Positions 34,701 through 47,900 of a stretch of 64,000 nucleotides of DNA are shown in pieces (the stretch's first letter is position 1; each line of letters begins with the position of its first letter). A program made the translations under genes and the position numbers. Below the pieces are notes generated by a model, which was given only the letters and a program-made list of their open reading frames with translations, was not told where the DNA came from and did not search any database. The stretch spans positions 928,941-992,940 of the forward strand of contig VUYV01000295.1 in NCBI GenBank assembly GCA_008711295.1, written 5' to 3'. This stretch comes from Anarhynchus alexandrinus (taxonomy: Eukaryota > Chordata > Aves > Charadriiformes > Charadriidae).

Positions 34701-36044
34701 CAAAGTGGAGGATGACTTCCAATGGTTCTGGTAGGTATAGTAACCACTGGAGGGAACTTGTATGGTGCGTCCAACAGCTACGGTCACTCCCAATATGTTA
34801 GCAGGCTGCCTGTCTTCAGTACTGGGATGTTCTTGGGATCTATGATAGCTGTAAAAACAAGCAGAGAGAGCCCTTGAAAGGACATAGCCCAGTATCTGCC
34901 GTAGCCTGTGTCCTACAGGCAGCTATGTTCTCCTGCCTGTCCTCTGCCCTCTTGGGTCCCTGAGCCAAAACTCACTAACTGCCTCGCACATTTTTATATG
35001 ACAGCATAGCTGAAAACCACACTAGAGCGTATGTTTGAAACCCGGCTAACACAAAGCTAGATTGTGTTGGGAAAAAGCCCAATTCAGTATATTTTAAGGA
35101 GTGACACGCTGCTGTAGGGTTCCATCACTCAAAGTCACGTGATACAAAAACAAAAAATGTACAGAATACTTAATTTTACTTTAGTAGAAGTAATTTTAAT
35201 TTGAGGTAGGCTGCATACCGTCTACTGAAAAAATAATTTATAGACTTTAATTGTAAAAAAGAGAGAAGGCTTTTTCTTCAAAGAGCCCATCAGCAAGCTG
35301 TCTTTCCTGTTTTATCAGTAAGCAAAGCTGAGAGCAAATAACAGATGGGTATGTCCCTTAGCGCCAGCAGTGAACGTTCATGAAATATAGCACAATCTCC
35401 CTCCAGTGTGTTATGTTTTTTAACAGTAGTAGTAAGTGTGGGGCAGGATGAATAACCGGCTCAGATCAATGATCCTTTTTTTTCCTACTGAGAAGATGGC
35501 AGCGGCTGGCATTTGGGCAATGACTGCATTATTCTGGTGTCATTGTTGAAGCAGAGACAAACGGCTTTGGCGGACGCGCGGGATGGATTTTAGGGGGCGG
35601 TAGGGGTACGAGGAAGGTTTTTAGGCCTGGATTCAGAGCCTGAAAAGAGAACAAAAATTCCAGCTTTCTTACTGCCACATCGTCAGGCAAATAAGCCTGT
35701 TCTAGCCACGGAAAAACTAAGATTAGATTCCTGTAGTGCTGCGATATGAACCCTGCAGGCCCGGGGCGGGGGGGTGCAGCGGGAGAGGCAGCGTGCCTTG
35801 CTGGATGGATGGACGGGGCAGCGGAGGCAGCAGGGCCGTGTGGGGTCGGCATCCTCCCTGGGCACACACGGCCCAGCCCCCTTATCGACGGCTGCTGTGC
35901 TAACATGGCCGCAGCCTTTCTGATACCCGCGCTGACTCAAAATACCGCTGCACGGCTTTGTAGATAGAGCTTAAAGGACCGAGACGGGGGTTTGTAACGG
36001 GCGGCGGGTTGAGCAGGGAGCTGTTTAGCCTGACCAGCAGAAAG
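31701..36044. other. Gene-free intergenic DNA ending in a GC-rich island
   Basis: I see no recognised gene or transposon up to about 35480. ORFs of 60-96 codons near 32070-32380 and 34425-34793 overlap on both strands and lack motifs. From about 35490 to 36010 the sequence becomes GC- and CpG-rich (annotated separately). Confidence 0.5.
35485..36010. promoter_or_regulatory. GC/CpG-rich island with two YY1-like motifs
   Basis: The patch is visibly richer in GC and CpG than its AT-rich surroundings (GACGCGCGGGATGG near 35572, GCGGCGGG near 36001). It has a G-quadruplex-type run at 35763-35783. AAGATGGCAGC at 35493-35503 and AACATGGCCGC at 35902-35912 match the AAnATGGCnGC form of YY1 sites, which are common near CpG promoters. 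A 125-codon Pro/Ala-rich ORF on the - strand is what GC-rich DNA gives by chance. It could be an unannotated promoter or enhancer, or only a GC-rich relic. Confidence 0.35.
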
Positions 36045-36548
36045 GAATCACAGAATCGCAGAATCACAGTATCTCCTAGACTGGAAAAGACCTGTAAGAT
36101 CATCTAGTCCAATCATTAACCTAACACTGACAAGCCCACCACTAAACCATGTCCCTAAGCACTATATCTACACGACCCTTAAATACCTCCAGGGATGGGG
36201 ACTCCACCACTGCCCTGGGTAACGCGCTCCAATGCCCAATGCCCCTTTCAGTGAAGAAATTCTTCCTAATATCCAATCTAAACTTCCCTTGGCGCAACTT
36301 GAAGCCATTTCATCTTGTTCTATCACCTGTTACTTGACAGAACAGGTCAACACCCACCTCTCTGCAGCCTCCTTTCAGGCAGTTGTAGAGAGCGATAAGG
36401 TCTCCCCTCAGCCTGCTTTTCTCCAGGCTGAACAACCCCTGTTCCCTCAACCGCTCCTGATAAGACATGTGCTCCAGACCCCTCACCAGTTTCGTTGACC
36501 ATCTTTGGACGCACTCCAGTGCCTCAATGTCCTTCTTGTGGTGAGGGG
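36045..36548 (-). mobile_element. CR1 LINE 3' end, reverse strand
   Basis: The + strand begins with the tail complement (AATCACAGAATCGCAGAATC) and proceeds through the 3' UTR and ORF2 C-terminus. On the - strand the frame 36681-36310 includes [37 protein letters not shown] and [13 protein letters not shown], typical CR1. The upstream (5') boundary is near 36548, after GAGG-type sequence. Confidence 0.93.
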
Positions 36549-38832
36549 AAGAGAAGGGTTTAGGTGGCTTGCTCAGAAATGAGGGAGCGAAAGGTGCCCG
36601 TGTACGTTCAGGGTGCAGAGCCGTGAAGGCTGGCGAGGAGGTAAGGGCAAAGGCTGGTCCGTGCCTCCCCCCTTCAAACAAGCAAACAAACGGAGAAGTC
36701 CCATGAACATTGGAGAGCCACCAGTGTCACCTCAAGCTCTCTGAGGGCTCGAGGGGATTTGGGGTTCTGCCGCTATCATGAGAAAGAGAGATGCTAACCT
36801 GCTAAGCACAGGATGGGGGTTCCTCATTGATTTTATGTTGAATTGGTTTTCACAAGTGGAGCTACTTCAGCAGGAGAAATTTGGCATGTCCCTAGGTGGT
36901 GAGGGAAACGCCTGCTGGTGAATGCACCAGGGGATGTGCTGCGGCACAGGAGCTGGGGAGGTCTGCACGTGTCCAGCCTGCAACAGTTCTGTGTGTTACC
37001 AACAGGCGGATTATAGCTCAGTATTTTCAGCATCTAAATTTCAGGTGAAGGCACTTTCAGTGCCAGACAGAGAGCTGAGTCTCATCTGGAAAATCTATTT
37101 CTTACTTTCTAATTACGAAATGTCAACTGTTTTGCATACGTTCACTATCTGTTAGCTTATGCTTAGCTACTCAGCTGTTATTCTAGCTGTATTTGATAAA
37201 AAATGCCAGGGGGACAGATGGATAAATGGTGTAAATTAGCCATTTCCACTGATGTCAACTGATTTCCTTAAGAAGGGATTCTGGGCCCTTCAAGTTAACA
37301 TGTTTGTATTCACACACCTGGGTTGGTTTAATAGAATGTGATGTATTTGTAAATAAATAGAAATATGAAAATTGCAGTGGTGCTTCACTGCTGATGGGTC
37401 AGACTTGGACTGTGAAATAAGTTTCAGAGGCATGGGACTTAGTCTGGCCTTAAAATTTGGACTACTGTATCTGGGGGAAAAAAAAAAAGGAGTTTGGATA
37501 GGGGTGATGTGAATTCAGATTAAACTCAGGTTCAGATAGAATTTCACGAGGGTGAGATCCATTATGTGCTTGGGAAGAGTAAAATTCAAGGATATCACAC
37601 TCATTAAGATTACAGTTGAAGGAACATTTTACATAAAACTCTGTGAAACCAAACCGAAACTCTGTGAAACCAGAAGCACAGTTTTTTTAACACTCCTGCA
37701 ATGAAAGAATGAAGAATATTCTACGGAGCTCATGCATCCATAAAAATGTAAACAAGATGATATATTTCTGAAAGGGAGATCGTGGCATGTTTTGAAGCAT
37801 AATGCTGTAAAGAAGCCAGTGTGGAAGTAACAAAATAAAAACCAAGTGCCCCAAAACAAAGCAAGAATCAGTATCAAAAGATCTAAATATAAGTTGCATA
37901 CATTATTCTGGACTGAAAATGATGCTCTGGGAAATAAACATGAGATGCTTGAGTGACAATAAGCAAATACAGAATCAACAACAAAAAAGGCAGCCAGAAA
38001 AAGATGAGATGGCAGCACAAAAGATTTGGGGAATTTGATAAGCAGATATACACAAAAAACCTCTTTGGCCTTTGTTTTTGCAGTGGTTTTTAAACTTGCG
38101 TCATTGAATGCATATCAGAACAGCTGTAAAATTCCTGTACATATGTAGAATGGGGTTCCTTGGAATATTTATCATCCTGTCCTGGGGAAATCCTTCCAAA
38201 TTTATTTTAGTAGCTATTTGGTTTACTTTAATTTGTTTGGTCATTCAAAGAAATATTAACTTCTCATGTATGTGTGCCAAAGAGCAACCTGGATTAAAAA
38301 AAAACAGTTCCCCTGAAGAATAAATAAAATCAGAGTATTTAGGTTACCAGTATACATAACTGAATACTACACCACTACATATAGGAGTTATTTGTGTCCA
38401 TTACGTATAAAGAACCAACTGAGGAAAAACTGGTGATAAAACACTATGTAGGCATTATGGGGTTCTGATAGTAAAAAGAGAAAAGCGTGAGTGGTTTATG
38501 ATATCTTCAGCCTCCCAAGATACTTATACACCTGTATCATATTTTTTTCTAGTTTCAACACTTTCATTATCCTATACCACTGTGAGGAGCAACATAATTT
38601 CCCTGCATTTGTGGCTTGTAGTGGCCAGTTTAGACACAGGCTTCAGAGGAAGAAGGTCCCCTTCAGTGCTATATTTTGCATATTTTGCCCATAAAAATGT
38701 CTTCTCCCTGCGTGCTAAATCCTAGTGTTGTGAGGGACCATGGAGCTTGAAGATATTTCTTCCAGAACAGCAACCCTCCTGGAGTTTAACAGAACTCCTG
38801 AAGTTTAACAGAACTTCAGGAAAANNNNATAT

Positions 38833-38863
<31 letters not shown>

Positions 38864-41574
38864 CTCTCTTTTTTTTATTTATATTAAAAAAAAAAATCAG
38901 ATTTGATGCCAATAAGGTGAGGTTATATTGTTTTCATCTGTGATTGTAGCGATAGTATTTCAGAATTTTAGTGGTGGCTTCAATACTAAGAAATACTGAG
39001 TTTCCAGTTTGCAGACCTGAGGCTGTTTCTCGGAGTCCGAAGACACAAAGCATGGATCATCCTTTGCTGTCAGTGGACGACGGAGTACTGACCGCTTTTA
39101 AAGAGTCCTGACTTGTTTTTTGCTCAAAGAAAACATTTTCCAGCAAGTCTTACTGTTGGGTTGGAGACATCTCTGAGAAGGAGCAAACACCAGGAGACTG
39201 CTAATCTGTTAGCCCTTTTTTTTTTTTTTACCCTTCTCACTGTGATTTCAGTCAAATCGCAGGCTTGTTAGAGAGCTGCAGTGATTTGCTGCTCAGCTGG
39301 ACTCATCGGAGCTGCTTTTCCTTCCCCAGCAATACCCACTAGGTGGTAGCATCAACCCAGCTGCAAATTCAAGCTCCCGTGGGCATTCCTGGGTGTGCCT
39401 TCCAAATGTCGCTGCGGTGGTGATTTGCCTTTTTTTTTCTTTCGTGGAAGGAATCGGTGTTTTTTCCGTTCTGCTGTGCTTCATGCTGCTTCTGGGGAGG
39501 GGTTGTCTCCCCACGAAAGGTGATACTAGCTTTAATTAGGGGGTGAACTGGCTTCTAGGACTAGGGGTGCTCCACGGTGACTTCACGCGCATCAGGCTGA
39601 AGGCTGTTGAGAGAAGTAAAGGAGATAAGAATGATCTCTCTAAGGGATTATTCATTTTTTTTTTACCCTCATCTTACAGTTTCATTACTGTGTATCTTTT
39701 GCATGCCCTAATTGTGCATTGCAATATTTAAGATAGATCACAGCTAAGAGGAGGGTCATTAATGATATCTCAGAACGAGCTATATTTTAGCAGCTAATAG
39801 TTTGCAACGTGCAGCCTTTACTGGCGTTTAAGTTTACTTTTTGCTTAGAAGCATCATTGGAGAGGGAATACCTGGCCCTTGTTCTGCATTTGTTTCGTAC
39901 TTTTATCACCATAACTACCCAAAATCAGTATTCTTTCAGAAAGTACAATTTTAAAATGGAGCCAGGAGTTCAAGCTCCCGCTTTCCTTCTTTGGATTTAG
40001 AGAAGACCTAGAACAAAAGAAAAATGGACTTCAGTTTCCCAAGCCAAATGTTACCTATTTTAAAAAAAGTGTTTTGAAAGACATTTTTGTTTAAAAACTC
40101 CTTTCCATTTTTGCTGCCCTCCTGACCTTTTTAGGTCATTTAGAGTGGCAAGTATAGCAAAACAGTATGATGAGAAGGGTTTTGAAGACACCCAGTAAGT
40201 TGAGCAGCAACTGTTAAATGTTCTGCGGGGAAGGCAGGAGTTTTTTTGTCCATGAATAAATGAGAAAAGGCAATACTTTACTGAAGATTAGTGAGGAATA
40301 AGGAAAGATTCTCGCATGTGCAGTCTGAGCATAGTGAATGGATATGGGCCAACGCACATTTTTCCAGTCATGTCTTGCTGAAGTGTTTCAAATTATGGGA
40401 TCTTCTTGTTTTCAGCTGTACTCTTAAGATGGCTAGGAAATTACATAAAGACTTATGGTAAGAGTATGTTAAAAACCCAGACATTTTGCTCAGAAGGCAG
40501 GTGGTGACAAAATTAAAGCTTTACCTCAGCCACACTAATGAGATGCAATTGCATTGCAGTCTTTAATTACGTGATCACTTGGACCCCATCTTCAACGCAT
40601 ATAAATCGCGGTAGCTTTATTAAAGCCCACGCCAGCATACGCTAACAGAGCCCACGACTCCCTTTCTTGAACAGAGCCATTTTTCTGGAGAAGTACGTTC
40701 ATTTGCTTGAATGAAAAGAAGCGCTACGTATAAAGTATTTTAATGGCTACTTACCCGCAGGTGGGGGGGTTACACAAACTTACCGAGAGCAGTGCACTGG
40801 GAAATGTGTTGTTATTATGCTTCACCATTAAAGGCTGCTCATATACTTAAAAGACTGTATCATCATCCATATGCACGGGGGGGCAGAGCCCTGGAACCCA
40901 TTTTTGGCTGGCGGCTGCCTTAGCTGTGCAGCTTCCCCATTCCCTTAATGTGTCATTTTATAGGGCTGCCCTGGAGCCCTCTTCGAATATGATTGCAGCG
41001 TTTCTTTCGCAGACCTCTAACGTGCCAGGATGCAAATATAGCGCTGCTAATGCCTCAGCCTATTTTTGTTTCGCATCAGCAGTTAAGGGGAAAGAAGCTA
41101 AATCTAATATTTCCAGCCCTCCCCATACAATTACCTTGATTATAAATACATAATGGGTTTGGATTCCCTGTGCTCATTTGGTGCAGGTTCCCCGGGAGCG
41201 TTAAAGTTTGCTGTTAAACGCTGACCAGTTTTCGCCAGCCCAGTAGGCGGTAGCCTGGCACGAAGATACCCACTGGGTCACATCTCTCCGGCGGTGAGGC
41301 CGCGGCGCGGGGTACACAGCAGAGAGGACCCAGGTAAACCCTGCGCTTACTGCCGTATGCACTCGCCTCCTGCCTGTCTTCGTTTTGCATGAAAACTTTG
41401 GGGTATTTTGAACTTCCTGGAGCTTAATTAATAAACATGACAACTAAGTGAGAGCTGGCGCAAAGCCCCTTTCCCATCCAGCACATGGGCATAGTAGGGT
41501 AATTGTAGTTATTTACATTTGGCATCCAGCTGACTGAACTAACTGCACACTATCTTTTCCTTTTTTTTTTTTTT
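36549..41574. other. Gene-free intergenic DNA with one short gap
   Basis: I see no recognised gene or transposon. Four N lie at 38825-38828, next to a 25-base A run (38833-38857) that with GAGAAACTCTC and a following T run could form a hairpin. The stretch from about 40500 to 41570 has a high density of transcription-factor-like motifs. Six N at 41575-41580 follow a T run. Confidence 0.5.
38825..38828. other. Assembly gap (4 N)
   Basis: Four undetermined bases immediately precede a long A homopolymer (38833-38857), a typical place for assembly failure. Confidence 0.99.
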
Positions 41575-41760
41575 NNNNNNCCCTCTTGGAGTGGAGAGGA
41601 TATTAAATTAAACAGGTTAATGTGGCTGCAGCATTTCACCCCCTGCTATCCCCGCAGCCATAGTAAATCTGCCACCTGTTTATTTCCATAAAAATTCAAT
41701 TACAGCACCGCCGGTTTATTCTTCTTATGTGAGCTGTTAACTTCAGGCAGTTTCAGACTC
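40500..41760. promoter_or_regulatory. Candidate cis-regulatory region (motif-rich)
   Basis: The stretch contains a perfect 12-base palindrome ATGCAATTGCAT at 40543-40554, a TTTAATTACGTGATCA stretch just after it, a perfect POU octamer ATGCAAAT at 41030-41037, and CAGCTG and CACCTG E-boxes near 41527 and 41672. It has no repeats. In a gene desert this density of developmental-factor motifs recalls conserved enhancers. Conservation cannot be seen from one sequence, so this is a guess from composition. Confidence 0.25.
41575..41580. other. Assembly gap (6 N)
   Basis: Six undetermined bases follow a T homopolymer. Confidence 0.99.
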
Positions 41761-41940
41761 AAAGAAGTGCGCGGCCCGTTCCTTTCCGAAGCTGTTCTTT
41801 CTGATGCGCTTTTTTGGTAGCTTTTTTGGGGGGTTGAGGTTTTTTTTGGCTAAGTATCTCAGCCCCACACCACTTGAAAAGGAGGGAAGAGGTTTCTGCC
41901 ATGGTGCCTTGCCCTGGCGGTGCTAGAGGGGAAGCTACCT

Positions 41941-41992
41941 GCGCACACATGTGCACACTCACACACACACACACACACACGTGTGTGCACAG
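41941..41992. repeat. (CA)n microsatellite inside an inverted repeat
   Basis: About ten CA units (41960-41980) are flanked by GTGCACAC at 41951-41958 and its complement GTGTGCAC ending at 41990. Almost the whole 50-base block alternates purine and pyrimidine, which favours Z-DNA and hairpins. Confidence 0.9.
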
Positions 41993-44900
41993 CTCATCCC
42001 AAGCGGTGGGTGGGCACTGCAGGGCACCAGCAGAGGAGAGCTGGCTGGAAGCCCTCAGCAGCAGCAGTCAAAGGAGGTTCACAAAATAGGCTAACGACTG
42101 CTCCCGTAAACCAGCAGTCTTTCAAAATCACGCTTTTTTTCTCTCCCTCCCTTCCTCTTTCCCAGCTTTCTCCTTCTGAGAGATACAAACCCATCTGACT
42201 ACAACAACGAGGCGCTGACTGATGTCCCCCTTTGTGTTTGGGCCACGACAGGTAAAACACAATCTTTACAAGATCATCCTTGAGACTCTTGTCATTGGGT
42301 CAGGTGCAGCCAGCAAAAGACAAGGCTGCAATGAGGCATTACCTAGAGATATGTATTTTACTTGCAGAAGGCGGCTCTCCTGCTGGGGGAAACCCTGGTG
42401 AGCAGGGAAGGCACCGTGCAGGAGTAAGGGACCTGGGCTGGCTCCGTGCTACCCGGCTGCCACAAGGACTGGAGGTGGGTGGCAAGATGAGGAGAAGAAG
42501 GAGAAGGCATAGAGGAAAGCCGCCTGGTGTGATACCACTTCATCCCCTCAGTATCCCCAAGGGAATAATAATTCTTCTCCATTTTATACAAAGTTGAGAG
42601 AGCGTTGGATGAAATACGAGTACCGCTGTTCTTTTTTTCTTTTTTTTTTTNTTTGTGGTCAAGAGCTTTTGCTTCTGCCAAGAGCAACAGTTTTAATGGG
42701 GAGCTTGAAGGTCAAAACTCAGAGAAAGAAACAGTGTGTGACTCCGAAACGGAGTGCGTGTGCTATCGTCTTTGCTTCTGGTATTGCTGCTGGTAGAGGC
42801 ACTGTGGAAATTAAGGACCCTTTGGTATATGCTGGTTGTTGGGGGACCATTTAAGGTGTTAAGGGGATGAGAAGCAGCGTGCTCTGGCGGCAGAGAAGGG
42901 AAAACCGTTGGGTTAGGTCTCAAGGCCAGAGGACGGGATAGCTTCATTTTAAAAGTTGCAGTAGTTGGAAGTGCCTCTTTTGGGACTTAACCAGAGTTTC
43001 AGGGGCTCCTGCCTCATGTCTTGCTGTGCCCTGGGACACTGCAGGTGGTCACCAAGCCTGTGATCTCTCTGCTCCATACCCTCTGGCAGCATTTGGCAGA
43101 GGTACGGGCTGTTCTGCACTGAGCAAGGCAAGGAAGACTTGGGCTTGTGGTGCTCTTGAGAGAGACTAGATTTATTAACCGTGCCACTGTGGCAAAAAGG
43201 CCAGTGTTTGCCTCCAAAAAATAGCACGCTACCGACCAAACAGTGGCTTATAAAAAACATTGACTACTGTTGTTGCCGGTTGCATTATTCTTTTTGATGT
43301 TTACAAATGTAAACTCACCCACCTTGAAAATGTTTTCAGATTGGCTCCTCCAGCCTGAGGTCAGTCAGGAGAACACGCTCCGAGGCTGCCTTCTCGTGCT
43401 GCAGTGACCCGAAGGCTGCTGTGACAGGGGTACCTCTCCATTAGCATCTGTCTGAAGGGGACGATGCACTTCCTTCATCCTAATTTCCTTGAAAATACTG
43501 GTTATAAATCAACCGTGCTACATTTGGAAGGGAAATCTGGAGCACAGGGAAATTCTGCTAGTACCAAACTATGGGGTTTAGGTCACGTGTTCGACAACCT
43601 TTGAGACAAAGACTGTGTCTATTTTCTGAGTACTTTTTTCTGAGACTGTGTACTTTTTCTGAGCTTTACATAATTATTCATTACATATGACCTTAAACCA
43701 GGACAATTGCTCAGGTTGTGTTACTTACATCAACAGTCTTTGGAAATCTCCATAATTTTTTAGTCTACTGTTTTCCCCTCTAGAGTTATGTCCTTAGGAG
43801 AAGAATTATGTTGTAGAACTTTTTGAAACTATTTAATTTTGGAATTACAATTATATTTGCAAAGAATAGTTAAGAGATGGGGAATGGGTTTCATATCTAT
43901 AATACAGTATTTTGTCAGAACCGGACACGGGTGCATTGTCATTGGATACAAAATTATTCATCTGAAACAGTTCAAGAGTAAGACTTTTTTCCTTCTGGCT
44001 GGTTAGATTCGTCCAAATAAAATTCTAGTGATTTTTTTTCAGTCCTGACTATCATCTTAAGCGAAATTCAGCGAGCAATTTATGCCTACGCTTACATTTA
44101 AGAATGGCACTTGACTTGAGTGGGGTTTCTTTACACGCCAGAGTTCAAGTTTGCCTTCCTGCTCAAGGATTTGCATAGCCACATTTAAGTCAGAGTAAAT
44201 GTTTGTGCAGGAAGGAATTCTTGGCAGGAGTCAGAGCATCAGAATTTGGCCTTTCTGCAGAAGGCGGGATAGCAAACTTTTTGCTGTTTTTGTCGTTGAA
44301 GAGTAAAGGCTTATTTAAAAAAGAAAATCACGACGATGTGTTTGCTCTTGCTGCAGGTGATTTTACGTGGCGTGGACTGTTATGAAACTACTGGGATCCT
44401 AAGGCTATGTTATTTGTGTTAGTTTATCACAAGCTATATTAGATAGATTGTCGAGGAAATGATTTAAAAAAAACAAAGAACATTGGACAGTTTCCAAACC
44501 TTTCCCATTTGGGGGATTTTAGGGTTTAACTGGCAGCTTTAAAATCAGTTCTTCATAAGAATGAAGAACTAACTTGTTATTTTACCATTATATAGCAATG
44601 GTCATCGTGGTGGAGGGGACATTTCCGATGTGATCCCTGAGCAAATGCAGTATATCTTTCCTTATATATGTTCTTTGTATCTTTTATAAGGAACAAATGA
44701 CCAAGTAGCCCTGTGAAGCTTTAAAAAGGCAAAATGATTTCCAAGCAATACACAAGTGCTATACATCCCTGTTGAAATGTGGCCTTCTGCAGGATAAAAC
44801 ATGCCAACTCTTCCACCCAAAAGTGAATGACCATCTAGTGGACATAGGTTCTAGGGGCTCTAGTGAGGCAGTATGCAATCACCTAAACTAATACATGGTC

Positions 44901-47900
44901 AAAGAAGCCAGAGTCCCATTTTATCCTAGAGAAACTCTTTTTCATGATGAAGAGTGATACAATTTTGGCTTGGTTTTTTTCTTTTTATTTGTTGCATTGT
45001 ATTTATTGTGTTTTGGTTTGGTTGGTTCCTTTTTGCCATAGGACACCATCATTTTAGGCTCTTTTTATGTTGTTTTATATACATTATATTTCTCAGCCAT
45101 TATCCTTTCATGTGACCTAATCACCTAAAAAAAGAAGTATTAATGCATTTAGTAAAAGTCCAGACTTAGGTATTGTTTTTATTTTAATTCAGACAGGAAG
45201 GGTGTAACAAAGGAGACTGGACTCAGATGATCTGAGTTTTACCGATTCCTCTCAGAGTTTTCTAGAAAAGGGGAATGCTGATTTATCATGCCTAACTTCC
45301 TGGGAGAGTATTAATAGATGTTACAGAATGGAAATACGTTACTATTTATTGACACTAACATTCCTCAGGCTGCCTGTAGGAAACCTTCCTTCCCATTATC
45401 TTCCACTCTAATTTATTTATTTTCAGCCTACCAGATACATTTATTATTTGCTGTCTGCAGCTTCTTCACAAGCAAAAATTTATTTTAACCTTTATTTGGA
45501 CATATTTGCTCTTAACTAATCCATACTGAGTGCTTTTTGTCACCATACAGTCTAGATTTATTTATATATAGTTTATTCTCCTGCTTTTGTGCGTAAACAA
45601 AGTTCAATGCCAGCTGGATCCTAAAAGCTGTGCTGGTGGATAGGTGGCTTCCATCCAGAATGGAACAAATAGGACATCTAGAAGGAAGAACACCGGAACA
45701 TCCTCAACAGAGTTTTCCATGGGAAAAAAAAAAAGGTCCAACATCATTTGGAGATGGCTTCTTATCATTAAACAAATTGTTTGGAAAAGAGAAAGGTCTT
45801 TCCCTTCACCATGTCCACAAACCAAAGATGAATTTTCTCAGATTAGGTAAAGAGAATGCAATCAATGGCTTATCAATGCTCCAAAAATAAAAAAGAAGTC
45901 CTGAAATTGTTGCACTCACCAGTCAAGAGCAAGACACACACTTACCAACAGTTCACTTATGACACTTAACTATTCTTATATCTGGAACTTGAAATTTAAC
46001 TATATAAGAAATCCACAAAAGTGGAAAAGTTGAAGCTTGAAAGATATGGTACAAATATTTTAAAAACCTGAAGAATGTATACAGGGAGGGGAAGAACTGT
46101 ACTTTTTTTCATTTTCTTATTCTTTTTTCTCTATTTTAGTTACGGTAGGTGGCATAGGTTACAAGAACAGCTAAAAAGTTCCCATTAGGAATATGGTTCC
46201 TAATTTGACTCTCCATGTAATTGTGAAATCAGCAAACTGTAAAGCAGTAAAAGAAAAAGTAGAGAGAAGGTGGAATTTCCAAACTGGTGTTGTGCCCACA
46301 ATTTTAAGAGTTATTCTTGCTCCCGTTATCTTTAAATTGCCTTTTAAAACAATTTGGTTTAGCAATCGGTGAAGAAAATATTGCTAAGCATTTACAGCAT
46401 GGCTCTCGCTTTCTGTGAGGAGCAGATGCCACTGTTCTTCTAAAAGGAGTAATTGTGAATGTACTGGTGAAAGGTTACTTAGAAGAGCATCCAAACAGAG
46501 TAGCCCATACAAACAACTGTAGGACGACTGCCAGCTCTAACAAATAACCACTGACAGCCAGAACCCGGGGTGTTTGTGGGCAACATCAAGGTGTCAACAG
46601 CCTGACAGAGCTTGTCTGTCACTCCAGAGGGAGCTAATATGTTCTGAAACTTGTGAGCTTTAAAGGTAATGACTATAAAGGCGGTCTAGGAGGTCAGTTC
46701 CTCTGTGCGTCCCTTCCCAGGACAAGCTGCAGGCTAAACACTGGTTTCTTATAAGTTTTTGACCAGGACTTTCTGGAGGTGTGAGGATGAACAGTGACAT
46801 AGGGGACTGGAATTAGTGATTTTGTGTTTTCAACTTTGATTGAATTTTGCTATTTGAAAAGCAGGAACACAGCTGACTTCAGAAGTTCAGATAGAATGTG
46901 GAAATCTCCCTTTTTACTTTTTCTTTTTAAGTTTCATTAAAAGTTTTCCATCAGTGGTAAGATTCCTAGCATAATCAAACTCAATCAATGACTCCTGTGT
47001 GCGCTCTAGCAGCAGTGATGGACTCAGCCGTAGGCTAATTAGCCTCTCCCATCTGTGGCTGAAATGAGGACTGAATCCACCCGCCTGGTGCACCTGTACA
47101 GCTTTATGTAATTAAAAGGGTACGTGTTTTCTGCTTTCTAATTGGGTAGGTGAAATGATCAGTAAACTGGGCTGATGATTCCCAGCTGTTGATGTAACTG
47201 AAGAAGTTCATAAAGCTTCAGAGGAAGCCTGTCCTCTTAGGTGGTGTGTCCCTGTTCCAGGCGGAAGGAATAACACGCGGGAGCTGTGGATTCTCATGTC
47301 CAGGCCACGTGGCAAGATGATGGGGAGAGGTGAGTAACGTTATGGGATGGATTTCCGCAGCGTTGCGAGCAGGAGAGGGAGTGGAATATCAGCGGGTTGT
47401 TCGTTAGGTTTGTTGTAACGTTTGCGCTGTTAAGGAAAAAAAAACCAAACAAAACACAACTTTAAGGCGAGAGTTCCCAAGTTCTTGGAAGGTCGCTGGG
47501 TTAAGGTGTCAAGTGGGGCCATGTAAAAGGTAGCCACCGTTCCCCAGAGTGATTACAGCTGAAAAGCCCTTATCTGCTGCTGTTTAGAAACCATTAGCCA
47601 CCGCTGATGCCTTGAGGCTGGAATGTGTCACAAGCTCGTGCAGGATTTCGAAGTGGGTATCCTCGCTGATTTAAACCGCTTTAATGTATTATGTAACTTA
47701 GCGCTTATTTATTTCTATTAACTCGTGTGAAGTCGGGATGTGAATGTGACCTTCATTTGATCTAGTCTACTTCTGCAGCGTCCCGAGTCAAAGCTGATTA
47801 TGAGTGGCAGGCTTTGAGGTTTATGTGGCAGGCTTTGAGGCTCGTGGTATTCAGCAAGAGGCAGAATTGTGTGGTCTGAGGAAATTTTAAGACCTTTTAA

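Noticed and set aside
35529..35906. A 125-codon Pro/Ala-rich reverse-strand ORF.
   Set aside because: GC-rich DNA gives long open frames by chance; there is no domain, and other frames are open too.
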